A stretch of DNA of 5,768 nucleotides from an uncultured Oscillospiraceae bacterium. GTDB taxonomy: Bacteria; Bacillota; Clostridia; Oscillospirales; Oscillospiraceae. Both the position numbers and the translations under genes were made by a program. The notes under the pieces are model-generated. The model worked only from the letters and a program-made list of their open reading frames with translations. It had not been told where the DNA came from and did not search any database. Positions 1 to 5,768 of this stretch are shown piece by piece; position 1 is the stretch's first letter; every line of letters starts with the position of its first letter. The stretch is from positions 1,522-7,289 of the forward strand of contig CAQCFX010000060.1 in the NCBI GenBank assembly GCA_948766235.1, written 5' to 3'.

Positions 1-2429
1 TTCCCTATTACGTGGGGGGAAGCATTGAGAGCCGGGAGGAGCTGATTGTCAACACGCCGGCCAAGTACACCGGCTTGACCGGCGTGGCGGTGAAAACCGA
101 GATGGAGGCGGTGGGGGTGGACCCGGCGGCCAAAACCGTCTCCTTCGCCAATGGCGAGCGCGTTTCCTACGACAAGCTGGTGATTGCCACCGGCGCGGTT
201 CCTTTTGTGCCGGACGTGCCCGGCGCGGGCCTTCCCGGGGTGTTCACCATGCGTACGCCGGACGACGCCATTGGCCTGAGAGAGTATGTGGATGAAAATA
301 AATGCCGCAGCGCCGTGGTGGTGGGCGGCGGGTTTATCGGCTTGGAGATTGCGGAAAATCTGCTCTCCCGCGGCCTGAGGGTGACGGTAGCGGATCTGGC
401 CAATCAGGTTCTGCCCAACCTGTTTGACGTGGAGATGGCCGATTATATCCGCCGCCATCTTCAGAGCAAGGGCATCCGGGTTGCCACCGGGGCGGGACTG
501 GAGGCGGTGCTGGGCGAGGAAAAGGCGGCCGGCATCCGCACCAGCGTGGGCGCTTTTGAGGGCGACGTGGTGGTGATGGCCATCGGCGTGCGCCCCGCCA
601 CCGGGTTTTTGGCCGGTTCCGGCCTGGAGATGAACCGGGGAGCCATTGTGGTGGACCAGCTCCAGCGTACCAACGTGGAGGACATTTACGCCGTGGGCGA
701 CTGCGCCCAGGTGTTTAACCGCCTCACCGGGCAGGGCCAGTGGTCCGCCATGGGCTCTACCGCCAATATCACCGGCCGGTGCTTGGCCAAAAACCTCACC
801 GGGACCCCGGCCGCGTACGGCGGCTGCCTGGGCACCGGGGTGGTGAAGCTGACGGACGAGCTGAACGCGGGGCGCACCGGCCTGACCGAAGCCCAGGCCA
901 GGCAGGCGGGGATGGATGTAATCACCGCCACCTGCGTCACGGACGATAAGGCCCACTATTATCCCGGCGCGGCCGCCTTTGTCACCAAGCTCATTGCCGA
1001 CCGGGCCAGCCACAGGCTGCTGGGCATCCAGGTGCTGGGTGCGGGCAGCGTGGATAAGATGGTGGACATCGCCGTCACCGGCATAGCCATGGGCGCGAAG
1101 GCGGAGGACTTCGATACCCTGGACTATTCCTACGCGCCCCCCTTCTCCACCGCCATCCACCCCTTTGTCCAGGCGTGCTATATTCTGGAAAACAAGCTGA
1201 GCGGCGCGTACGAGAGCGTCACTCCCGCCCAGTACGCCGCAGGCGAGGCCGGAGACTGCAAGGTCATCGACGTCAGCCCCGCGCCCGCCATTCCCGGCGC
1301 GAAGTGGGTTGACCTGGCCAAGGTGACGGGACCTGTGGAGGGCCTGGAAAAGGATGAGAAGCTGCTGCTGGTGTGCGCGAGGGGCAAGCGCGCCTATTTC
1401 CTCCAAAACCGGCTGAAGGCATACGGGTACACCAACACCCGGGCGCTGGAGGGCGGGCTGTTCGTCAACCGGGTGAAGGTGCGCTTTGACGGCGGCGCTC
1501 TGCCCCCCGAGGAAATCAAGCGGGTGAAGGGACTGGGCTGCTTGCAGGACAAGCGCTATCCCGATGTGTTTAACGTGCGCGTGATTACCCGAAACGGCAA
1601 GATTACCGCCGAGGAGCACCGGGCCATCGCGGAGGCCTCCGAGCGCTTCGGCTCCGGTGCGGTCACCATGACCACCCGTCTGACGCTGGAAATTCAGGGC
1701 GTGAAATATGACAACATTCAGCCTCTGATTGACTTTTTGAACCAGCACGGCCTGGCTACCGGCGGCACCGGCTCTTTGGTGCGTCCCGTGGTGTCGTGTA
1801 AGGGCACCACCTGCCAGTACGGACTGTGCGACACCTTTGATTTGGCGGAGAAGATTCACCAGCGGTTCTATGTGGGCTACCACGGCGTTACCCTTCCCCA
1901 TAAGTTTAAGATTGCCGTGGGGGGCTGTCCCAACAACTGCGTCAAGCCCGACCTGAACGACCTGGGCATCATCGGCCAGCGGGTTCCCATGGTGGACTTT
2001 GCCAAGTGCCGCGGCTGTAAGAAGTGCCAGGTGGAGCTGGGCTGCCCTGTCAAGGTGGCTAAGCTGGCGGACGGCAAAATCCAGATTGACCCCAGCGAGT
2101 GCAACAACTGCGGCCGGTGTAAGGGCCGGTGCCCCTTCGGCGCGCTGGAGGAGTATAGGGAAGGCTTCAAGGTATGCATTGGCGGGCGCTGGGGCAAGAA
2201 AACCGCCCACGGCAGGGCGCTGAGCAAAATCTTTACCTCCGAGGAGGAGGTTATGGACGTGGTGGAGAAGGCTATCCTGCTGTTCCGGGACGAGGGCGTG
2301 TCCGGCGAGCGCTTCGCGGATACCGTCAGCCGCTTGGGGTTTGAGTACGTCAACGAGAAGCTGGTGAACGGCAGCGTGGACAAGGCCGCGATTTTGAACA
2401 AGACCGTTCAGGGCGGCGCCACCTGTTAA
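1..2429 (+). CDS. CoA-disulfide/persulfide reductase-rhodanese-sirohaem sulfite reductase fusion (5' partial)
   Basis: The frame is open to the left edge (codons from base 3) and reads PYYVGG, the conserved segment just after the redox cysteine of CoA-disulfide reductases. The true start, the FAD GxGxxG motif and that cysteine therefore lie outside the window; the GTG at 12 is internal. Residues below are numbered from that GTG (805 aa remain). A pyridine-nucleotide-disulfide oxidoreductase occupies about 1-400, with an NAD(P)H-binding GGGFIG at 105-110, an FAD-contacting YAVGDC at 226-231 and the CoADR-type dimerisation motif YAPPF at 374-378. A rhodanese domain spans about 403-490 with its persulfide cysteine intact (C455 in CARGKRA). 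An AsrC-like nitrite/sulfite reductase module follows from about 507: TTR at 554-556, then cysteines C596, C601, C606 and the pair C639/C643 (CPNNC) for a sirohaem-linked 4Fe-4S centre. An inserted ferredoxin has two 4Fe-4S motifs (C666/669/672/678 and C697/700/703/707). Inference: a cytoplasmic NAD(P)H-dependent enzyme that reduces persulfide, polysulfide or sulfite. The domain calls are firm; the substrate is not. Confidence 0.9.
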   Translation, partial: PYYVGGSIESREELIVNTPAKYTGLTGVAVKTEMEAVGVDPAAKTVSFANGERVSYDKLVIATGAVPFVPDVPGAGLPGVFTMRTPDDAIGLREYVDENKCRSAVVVGGGFIGLEIAENLLSRGLRVTVADLANQVLPNLFDVEMADYIRRHLQSKGIRVATGAGLEAVLGEEKAAGIRTSVGAFEGDVVVMAIGVRPATGFLAGSGLEMNRGAIVVDQLQRTNVEDIYAVGDCAQVFNRLTGQGQWSAMGSTANITGRCLAKNLTGTPAAYGGCLGTGVVKLTDELNAGRTGLTEAQARQAGMDVITATCVTDDKAHYYPGAAAFVTKLIADRASHRLLGIQVLGAGSVDKMVDIAVTGIAMGAKAEDFDTLDYSYAPPFSTAIHPFVQACYILENKLSGAYESVTPAQYAAGEAGDCKVIDVSPAPAIPGAKWVDLAKVTGPVEGLEKDEKLLLVCARGKRAYFLQNRLKAYGYTNTRALEGGLFVNRVKVRFDGGALPPEEIKRVKGLGCLQDKRYPDVFNVRVITRNGKITAEEHRAIAEASERFGSGAVTMTTRLTLEIQGVKYDNIQPLIDFLNQHGLATGGTGSLVRPVVSCKGTTCQYGLCDTFDLAEKIHQRFYVGYHGVTLPHKFKIAVGGCPNNCVKPDLNDLGIIGQRVPMVDFAKCRGCKKCQVELGCPVKVAKLADGKIQIDPSECNNCGRCKGRCPFGALEEYREGFKVCIGGRWGKKTAHGRALSKIFTSEEEVMDVVEKAILLFRDEGVSGERFADTVSRLGFEYVNEKLVNGSVDKAAILNKTVQGGATC

Positions 2430-2470
2430 GGCAGGGCTGTTATCGACCAAATTAAGCAGAGTGCTGTAAG

Positions 2471-2520
2471 AACGCCTTGGACCGTTCTCTTGCGGAGGAC
2501 AGTCCAAGGCGTTTCTGAAT
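2471..2520 (+). terminator. Hairpin downstream of the sulfur redox gene, probable terminator
   Basis: The arms 2471-2482 (AACGCCTTGGAC) and 2502-2513 (GTCCAAGGCGTT) are perfectly complementary over 12 bp. The 19-nt loop can form a second short stem (TTCTC with GAGGA), extending the structure. It begins 42 bases after the stop codon of the sulfur redox gene, where a terminator is expected. The T-tract is poor (GTTTCTGAATT), so termination may be inefficient or the hairpin may mainly protect the 3' end of the mRNA. Confidence 0.6.
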
Positions 2521-2562
2521 TCATCGCAAGCTGTAAAAAAGCGTTGCGCCGGTATTGCCCCG

Positions 2563-2593
2563 CTGCCTCCTTCCACGAGTGCCAAGGAGGCAG
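2563..2593 (+). promoter_or_regulatory. Perfect hairpin that sequesters a strong ribosome binding site
   Basis: CTGCCTCCTT at 2563-2572 is the exact reverse complement of AAGGAGGCAG at 2584-2593, with an 11-nt loop. The 3' arm contains the full Shine-Dalgarno AAGGAGG (2584-2590), and the arm ends directly at the tandem ATGATG (2594-2599). The 5' arm contains CCTCCTT, mimicking the 16S rRNA anti-Shine-Dalgarno. If folded in RNA, the hairpin would hide the ribosome binding site of the downstream reading frame, as in translation-control switches. There is no T-run after it, so it does not look like a terminator. The pairing is seen directly; the regulatory role is inferred. Confidence 0.55.
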
Positions 2594-2596
2594 ATG

Positions 2597-3165
2597 ATGA
2601 AAGCATTAAAAAGAGCTTTGATGTTTTTGGAAAGACTTCTTTCCAACGTAGGTGAACCGTTCATGATTGTGCTCAAAGCCCTTCAGAAGCTGCTACGCGG
2701 CGCTGGTGCTGCTGGTTCAAATGTTCTTTTCGCCACTGGCTGTACTGTGCGTCGTTCCGCCTGCGGTGGCCGTCCTCTACGCTGGGGGCGCGTTGGGGCT
2801 GAATCAGCTATTCAAGCGCAGGGAGTCCAATTTGTGCACGGATGATCACCGAAAAAAGCCCGGGAAACGGCGCTTTGCACGCTCATCTCCTGTCTCGCGT
2901 TTGTGGGATGTGGGCTTCTGGCGTGCCAGGTGGCCGCCTATTCGCCCAACATTGCCGCGCAGCTGTATGTTTCAGCGGTGGAGCAGGCTGTCTGCGTGGG
3001 AATATCCATGGGGGTCAATAGCTTGCTGCTGGCGGTGTTGGTTCACTATCTGCTGGTTCTTCGAATGCACCCCTGGTTCTTCGAATGCACCCCAACGATG
3101 ACGATAACCCCAGCAGGGAGCTGCTGAGGCTTCGAAAGGAGTTGCGGGTGCCGCATTGTATCTGA
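2597..3165 (+). pseudogene. Broken gene for a small multi-helix membrane protein, unrecognised family
   Basis: I do not recognise the family. The start is chosen at the second ATG (2597), 6 nt after AAGGAGG. Protein-like sequence then runs through two frames. The first segment begins MKALKRALMFLERLLSNVG and is amphipathic. Near 2697-2702 sense moves to the +1 frame and gives a strongly hydrophobic stretch (LVLLVQMFFSPLAVLCVV onward) ending NQLFKRRES. At the A6 run 2852-2857 it returns to the first frame and gives two further hydrophobic segments (CTLISCLAFVGCGLLACQ and VNSLLLAVLVHYLLVL). A 20-bp tandem duplication (3053-3092) then shifts the frame, so the present reading stops at 3125-3127. 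Removing one base at the first site, adding one A at the second and dropping one repeat copy restores a single 182-codon frame. It ends in a charged, tail-like C-terminus (NDDDNPSRELLRLRKEL) with TGA at 3163-3165. Three independent lesions favour a decayed gene; a frameshift-expressed gene or sequencing error is possible at individual sites. Confidence 0.6.
3053..3092 (+). repeat. Perfect 20-bp tandem direct duplication
   Basis: The unit CTGGTTCTTCGAATGCACCC occurs at 3053-3072 and again without a gap at 3073-3092, with no mismatch. Because 20 is not a multiple of three, the second copy shifts the reading frame of the surrounding membrane-protein remnant and replaces its C-terminus with about 19 unrelated residues. 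The identity of the two copies suggests a recent replication-slippage event. Nothing like it occurs elsewhere in the window. Confidence 0.95.
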
Positions 3166-3191
3166 CGTTAAATAACAGGAGCCTGACAAGC

Positions 3192-3226
3192 GGACCCGGC
3201 CTCCTCTGGAGGCCGGGTCCCTTTTT
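3192..3226 (+). terminator. Strong intrinsic terminator between convergent units
   Basis: GGACCCGGCCTCC (3192-3204) pairs perfectly with GGAGGCCGGGTCC (3208-3220) around a TCT loop, giving a 13-bp GC-rich stem. CTTTTTAT follows, the classic factor-independent layout for + strand transcription, and the hairpin lies 26 bases after the restored stop of the broken gene. The T-run overlaps the TAA stop codon of the convergent transporter gene (complement of 3225-3227). Read on the minus strand, the same hairpin starts 4 nt after that stop but lacks an immediate U-run, so it may only partly serve the transporter transcript. Confidence 0.88.
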
Positions 3227-4589
3227 ATCTCAGCAGTCCCTGGATCAGAATCGCCAGGATGAGCACAGGCAGCACGAATTGGAAGTAGGGCTTCAGCGCC
3301 CGGGGCATTTTCAAACCCTTGCCGCTGTTGGCCTCCTCCAGGTATTGCTCAAAGCCCCAGCCCCATTTGGTGACGCAGAACAGCAGGTATACCAGGGAGC
3401 CCAGGGGGAGGAGCAGGTTGGACACCAAAAAGTCCTCAATGTCCAGCACCTGGCCCACTGCGCCGTTGGGCAGAGTGGCTTCAAAATGCCACAGGTTGTA
3501 GCCCAGCACGCAGGGCAGGCTGGCGATAAGTACGAACGCCCCGTTTACCAGCGCGGCCTTCTTCCGGCTCCAGCCGAAGTTGTCAATGCAGCCGGCCAGC
3601 AGGTTCTCAAACACCGCAATCACCGTGGAGAAGCTGGCAAAGGACATGAACAGGAAGAACAGGGACCCCCAAAGCCGGCCCCCGGCCATGCCGGTGAACA
3701 CCTTGGGGAGCGTGACGAAGATGAGGGACGGCCCCGCGTCCGGCGTCACCCCGAAAGAGAAGCAGGCGGGGAAGATGATAAGGCCGCTCATCAGGGCCAC
3801 AAAGGTGTCCAATCCGCAGATGCGGGCGGCCTCCCCGGCCAGGGTGTTGTCCCGGCTCATGTAGCTGCCGAAGATCTCCATGGCGGCGATGCCCAGGCTC
3901 AGGGTGAAAAAGGCCTGGTTCATGGCGGCGGTGATGACCTTGCCCAGCCCCTGCTCCACCGCCCGGCCAAAGTCGGGCAGGAGGTAGAAGCGAACGCCCT
4001 GCCCCGCGCCGGGGAGGGTGAGGCTGTGGGCCGCCAGAACCACAATCAGGCCCAGCAGACCCAGCATCATCCATTTAGTGACGCGCTCCAGCCCGCCCTG
4101 AAGGCCCAGGGAGCACACCAGGAAGCCCGCCAGCACCGTCACCGCCATCCAGACCGTCATCTCGGTTGGATTGGACAGCATGGCGGAGAACATCCCGTCC
4201 GTCGCCTGGTTGGTGAGATTGGCGAAGGCCCCGCCGGCGAATTTGAAGAAATAGCCCAGCATCCAGCCGGACACGGTGGTGTAGTACATCATCAGCAGGT
4301 AGCACCCGGCCATGCAGAACCAGCCGTGGATGTGCCACTTGGAGCCCGCCGGCTCCAGGGCCTTGTAGCCCAGCACGGCGCTTTTTCGGCTGGCTCGGCC
4401 CACGGCCAGCTCCATGGTGAGCACGGGTACCCCCATGACCACCAAAAACAGCAGATAGAACAGTACGAACACGCCGCCGCCGTTCTCCCCGGCGACATAG
4501 GGGAATTTCCATACGTTGCCGATGCCGATGGCGCACCCGGCGCTCACCAGCAGGAAGCCCAGCCGTGAGCGGAAGTTTTCTCGTTTCAT
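3225..4589 (-). CDS. Sodium-dependent transporter, neurotransmitter:sodium symporter (NSS/SNF) family
   Basis: This 454-residue inner-membrane protein is predicted to import an amino acid or related small solute with Na+. The family hallmark GNVWKFPY is at residues 24-31 in TM1, followed by ENGGG and TMELAVGR. Eleven hydrophobic helices are visible (about 10-32, 38-62, 88-113, 145-165, 172-192, 222-244, 262-284, 305-332, 344-363, 386-406, 435-453), the usual number for many bacterial NSS members. By hand alignment to LeuT, N25 matches the Na1-site Asn27, Y103 the substrate tyrosine 108, S321/T322 the Na2-site Thr/Ser pair of TM8, and D386 the outer-gate Asp404. The gate arginine 30 is replaced by K28. 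The start at 4589 is preferred over an in-frame start 12 codons upstream because GGAGAGG lies 9 nt before it and TM1 then begins about ten residues in. It lies 54 bp downstream of the chemoreceptor gene on the same strand, so co-transcription is plausible. The substrate cannot be told from sequence. Confidence 0.93.
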   Translation of the reverse strand: MKRENFRSRLGFLLVSAGCAIGIGNVWKFPYVAGENGGGVFVLFYLLFLVVMGVPVLTMELAVGRASRKSAVLGYKALEPAGSKWHIHGWFCMAGCYLLMMYYTTVSGWMLGYFFKFAGGAFANLTNQATDGMFSAMLSNPTEMTVWMAVTVLAGFLVCSLGLQGGLERVTKWMMLGLLGLIVVLAAHSLTLPGAGQGVRFYLLPDFGRAVEQGLGKVITAAMNQAFFTLSLGIAAMEIFGSYMSRDNTLAGEAARICGLDTFVALMSGLIIFPACFSFGVTPDAGPSLIFVTLPKVFTGMAGGRLWGSLFFLFMSFASFSTVIAVFENLLAGCIDNFGWSRKKAALVNGAFVLIASLPCVLGYNLWHFEATLPNGAVGQVLDIEDFLVSNLLLPLGSLVYLLFCVTKWGWGFEQYLEEANSGKGLKMPRALKPYFQFVLPVLILAILIQGLLR

Positions 4590-4643
4590 CGTCTCTTTCC
4601 TCTCCGTAAAATGGCGTTGTGGCATAATGTGGGAACTGCCCGG
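4590..4643 (-). promoter_or_regulatory. Short intergenic gap with the transporter's ribosome binding site
   Basis: On the minus strand this 54-bp gap carries ACGGAGAGGAAAGAGACG directly before the transporter ATG. GGAGAGG is the probable Shine-Dalgarno, 9 nt from the start. I see no hairpin with a T-run and no convincing -35/-10 pair, which supports read-through from the chemoreceptor gene, though a weak internal promoter cannot be excluded. Confidence 0.45.
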
Positions 4644-5768
4644 TTAAAGGTTGGCGAACACGTCCATCTGCTTTTGAAGCTCACCCACGATTTCCTGATT
4701 GGTGTCCATGCGTGTGGTGATGCCCGCCATATCGTCCACCAGGACCCGGGTGCTGCCGGCGGCGCCGGAGATGCCGGAGGCGGCGCCGTCAATGGCGCCG
4801 GAAATACTGGTGATAGAGGCGGCAATTTGGTCCATGGCGGTTTTCAGCCGCTCGGTTCGGTCGTTAAACTCCTCCATGGCGTGCCCGATATAGTCCGAGT
4901 CCTCCCGGTATTGCTGCCCGGTCTGGACGGACTGCTCCAACAGGTCGGCAATGACTTGGCTGAGGTAGGCGGCCAGGTCCCGGGCGCTGTCGGACAGGTA
5001 GCTGACCGCGCCGGTGACGGCGGTGCTGACCCGCTGAATATGGTTGGCGGTTTCGGCGCAGGAGTTGGCAAGCTGATGGACCTCCTGAGCCACCACGGAA
5101 AAACCGGCGCCCGCCGCCCCGGCCCGGGCGGCCTCAATAGAGGCGTTGACGGCGATGAGATTGGTAGAGGAGGAGATGCTGAGAATGTCCTGGGTCAGGG
5201 CGCTGATTTGTTCCACGCTGCGGCTTTGCTCGATGGCCTGGTCCAGCATGGCCATGATATCTGCGGTCTTGGCCTGAACGCTCTGGGTTTTTTGATGGGC
5301 GGAGCGCTCCAGCTCCTCGGCCCGCTCCCGCATTTCCGTGGAGTAGGCGGTGATGGCGGAGCATTCCTCCGCCATGCTCTGGGCATCCGCCTGGGTGCCG
5401 GCGGCGCTGTGGGTGATGGCGGAGGCGCTGCCTGCGATTTCCTCCAGGGCGGCGGAGAGCTGCTGAGTGAGGGCGGAGAGATTTCGGACGCTGCCGTTGG
5501 ACGTCTGGGTCCGCTGGCGCACCTCTCCCACCACGCCGCTGATGCGCTCGGAGCTGTCCTGAAGGGTGCCCATCACGTCGTGAATGGGAGTGAGCACATA
5601 TTTTCGGATGATTCGGAAGGCGGCGGCCACCAGGAAAATGCCCACAATCAGGGTAACGGCGCTGGTGACCAGGGAGATGACATACACCAGGGTGAGCTTT
5701 CCCCGGGCCGCCTCCGCCTGGGCGCTGACTGAGGCGGAGAGAGCGTCAAGGTCGGACTCCGCCGCGCT
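4644..5768 (-). CDS. Methyl-accepting chemotaxis protein, C-terminal part (5' partial)
   Basis: The frame is open to the right window edge, so the N-terminus, the first membrane helix and most of the sensor domain are missing; 374 residues remain, numbered here from the edge. Residues 1-27 are an Ala/Ser-rich, probably extracytoplasmic helix end. A membrane helix follows at about 29-54 (YVISLVTSAVTLIVGIFLV onward). Next comes RKYVLTPIHDVMGTL, which resembles the first HAMP helix with its conserved proline, but no second HAMP helix with a DE(I/L) motif is evident. The rest is a long Ala/Ser/Gln/Glu-rich coiled coil with the hairpin-tip motif TNLIAVNASIEAARAG (bases about 5118-5165) and GFSVVAQEV after it, which contacts CheA and CheW in this family. 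Relative to E. coli Tsr, E385 and R388 equivalents are kept, but the E391 and R394 equivalents are alanine. It probably signals to a flagellar or other chemosensory pathway. The ligand is unknown. The symporter gene follows 54 bp downstream. Confidence 0.93.
   Translation of the reverse strand, partial: SAAESDLDALSASVSAQAEAARGKLTLVYVISLVTSAVTLIVGIFLVAAAFRIIRKYVLTPIHDVMGTLQDSSERISGVVGEVRQRTQTSNGSVRNLSALTQQLSAALEEIAGSASAITHSAAGTQADAQSMAEECSAITAYSTEMRERAEELERSAHQKTQSVQAKTADIMAMLDQAIEQSRSVEQISALTQDILSISSSTNLIAVNASIEAARAGAAGAGFSVVAQEVHQLANSCAETANHIQRVSTAVTGAVSYLSDSARDLAAYLSQVIADLLEQSVQTGQQYREDSDYIGHAMEEFNDRTERLKTAMDQIAASITSISGAIDGAASGISGAAGSTRVLVDDMAGITTRMDTNQEIVGELQKQMDVFANL

Noticed and set aside
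1877..2401. 174-codon minus-strand open frame inside the sulfur redox gene
   Set aside because: It overlaps the ferredoxin and sirohaem motifs of a well-supported gene and shows no protein family features.
2465..2520. Hairpin considered as an integron attC site
   Set aside because: The ends do not match RYYYAAC/GTTRRRY, the arms are perfectly paired without the usual unpaired bases, and no integrase or cassette array is visible.
2430..2596. Search for a promoter ahead of the broken membrane-protein gene
   Set aside because: No convincing TTGACA/TATAAT pair with 16-18 bp spacing was found, so none is reported.
3053..3092. GGTTCTTCGAAT repeats considered as tRNA T-arm remnants or integrase attachment sites
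   Set aside because: The T-arm consensus GGTTCGANNC is interrupted by two extra bases, and no acceptor or anticodon arm or integrase gene is present. Frame continuity explains the repeat as a slippage duplication inside a coding sequence.
3156..4568. 470-codon + strand open frame opposite the symporter gene
   Set aside because: It is rich in Gln, His, Gly and Glu with no domain, and it mirrors the codon bias of a clear NSS transporter on the other strand; it also runs through the terminator hairpin. It is an antisense shadow.
4611..5732. 373-codon + strand open frame opposite the chemoreceptor gene
   Set aside because: Its Gly/His/Leu/Asp-rich low-complexity translation is the reverse complement of the Ala/Ser-rich coiled coil; no start context or motifs.
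1..5768. CRISPR arrays, insertion-sequence ends, rRNA or tRNA genes
   Set aside because: No spaced direct repeats, transposase motifs, terminal inverted repeats or cloverleaf structures were seen by eye on either strand.

Overview
The window looks like a chromosomal segment of a high-GC anaerobic Firmicute, most plausibly a gut clostridium of the Oscillospiraceae type. This rests on G/C-rich third positions, strong AAGGAGG-type ribosome binding sites, an oxygen-sensitive Fe-S and sirohaem-type reductase, a Firmicutes-style 11-helix Na+ symporter and a clostridial-style chemoreceptor. The taxonomic call is inference; there is no rRNA or marker gene here.

Layout. (1) Positions 1-2429, + strand: the 3' part of a large multidomain sulfur redox enzyme. 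It joins a CoA-disulfide/persulfide reductase flavoprotein, a rhodanese domain, an AsrC-like sirohaem reductase module and a two-cluster ferredoxin. Its N-terminus lies left of the window. It is followed by a long hairpin that probably ends its transcript. (2) Positions 2514-3191: no intact gene. It holds a perfect hairpin whose 3' arm is a strong Shine-Dalgarno sequence, then the wreck of a small membrane-protein gene (about 2597-3165, + strand). Two single-base frame changes and a 20-bp tandem duplication break that gene; undoing all three restores one 182-codon frame. A classic terminator hairpin at 3192-3226 follows. (3) Positions 3225-4589, - strand: a complete neurotransmitter:sodium symporter (NSS) family transporter. 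(4) Positions 4644-5768, - strand: the C-terminal 374 residues of a methyl-accepting chemotaxis protein whose start lies right of the window.

How the parts relate. The chemoreceptor and the symporter share a strand and are 54 bp apart with no visible terminator between them, so they may be co-transcribed. A link between sensing and uptake of a related solute, for example an amino acid, is possible but only inferred. The sulfur enzyme is a separate convergent unit; its domain order suggests an NAD(P)H-driven chain that handles persulfide, sulfite or polysulfide within one polypeptide. The long + strand open frames opposite the two minus-strand genes are composition shadows and are not annotated. 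The items most worth following up are the four-module sulfur enzyme, the Shine-Dalgarno-masking hairpin and the three-lesion membrane-protein gene with a dnaX-like slippery heptamer at one lesion.
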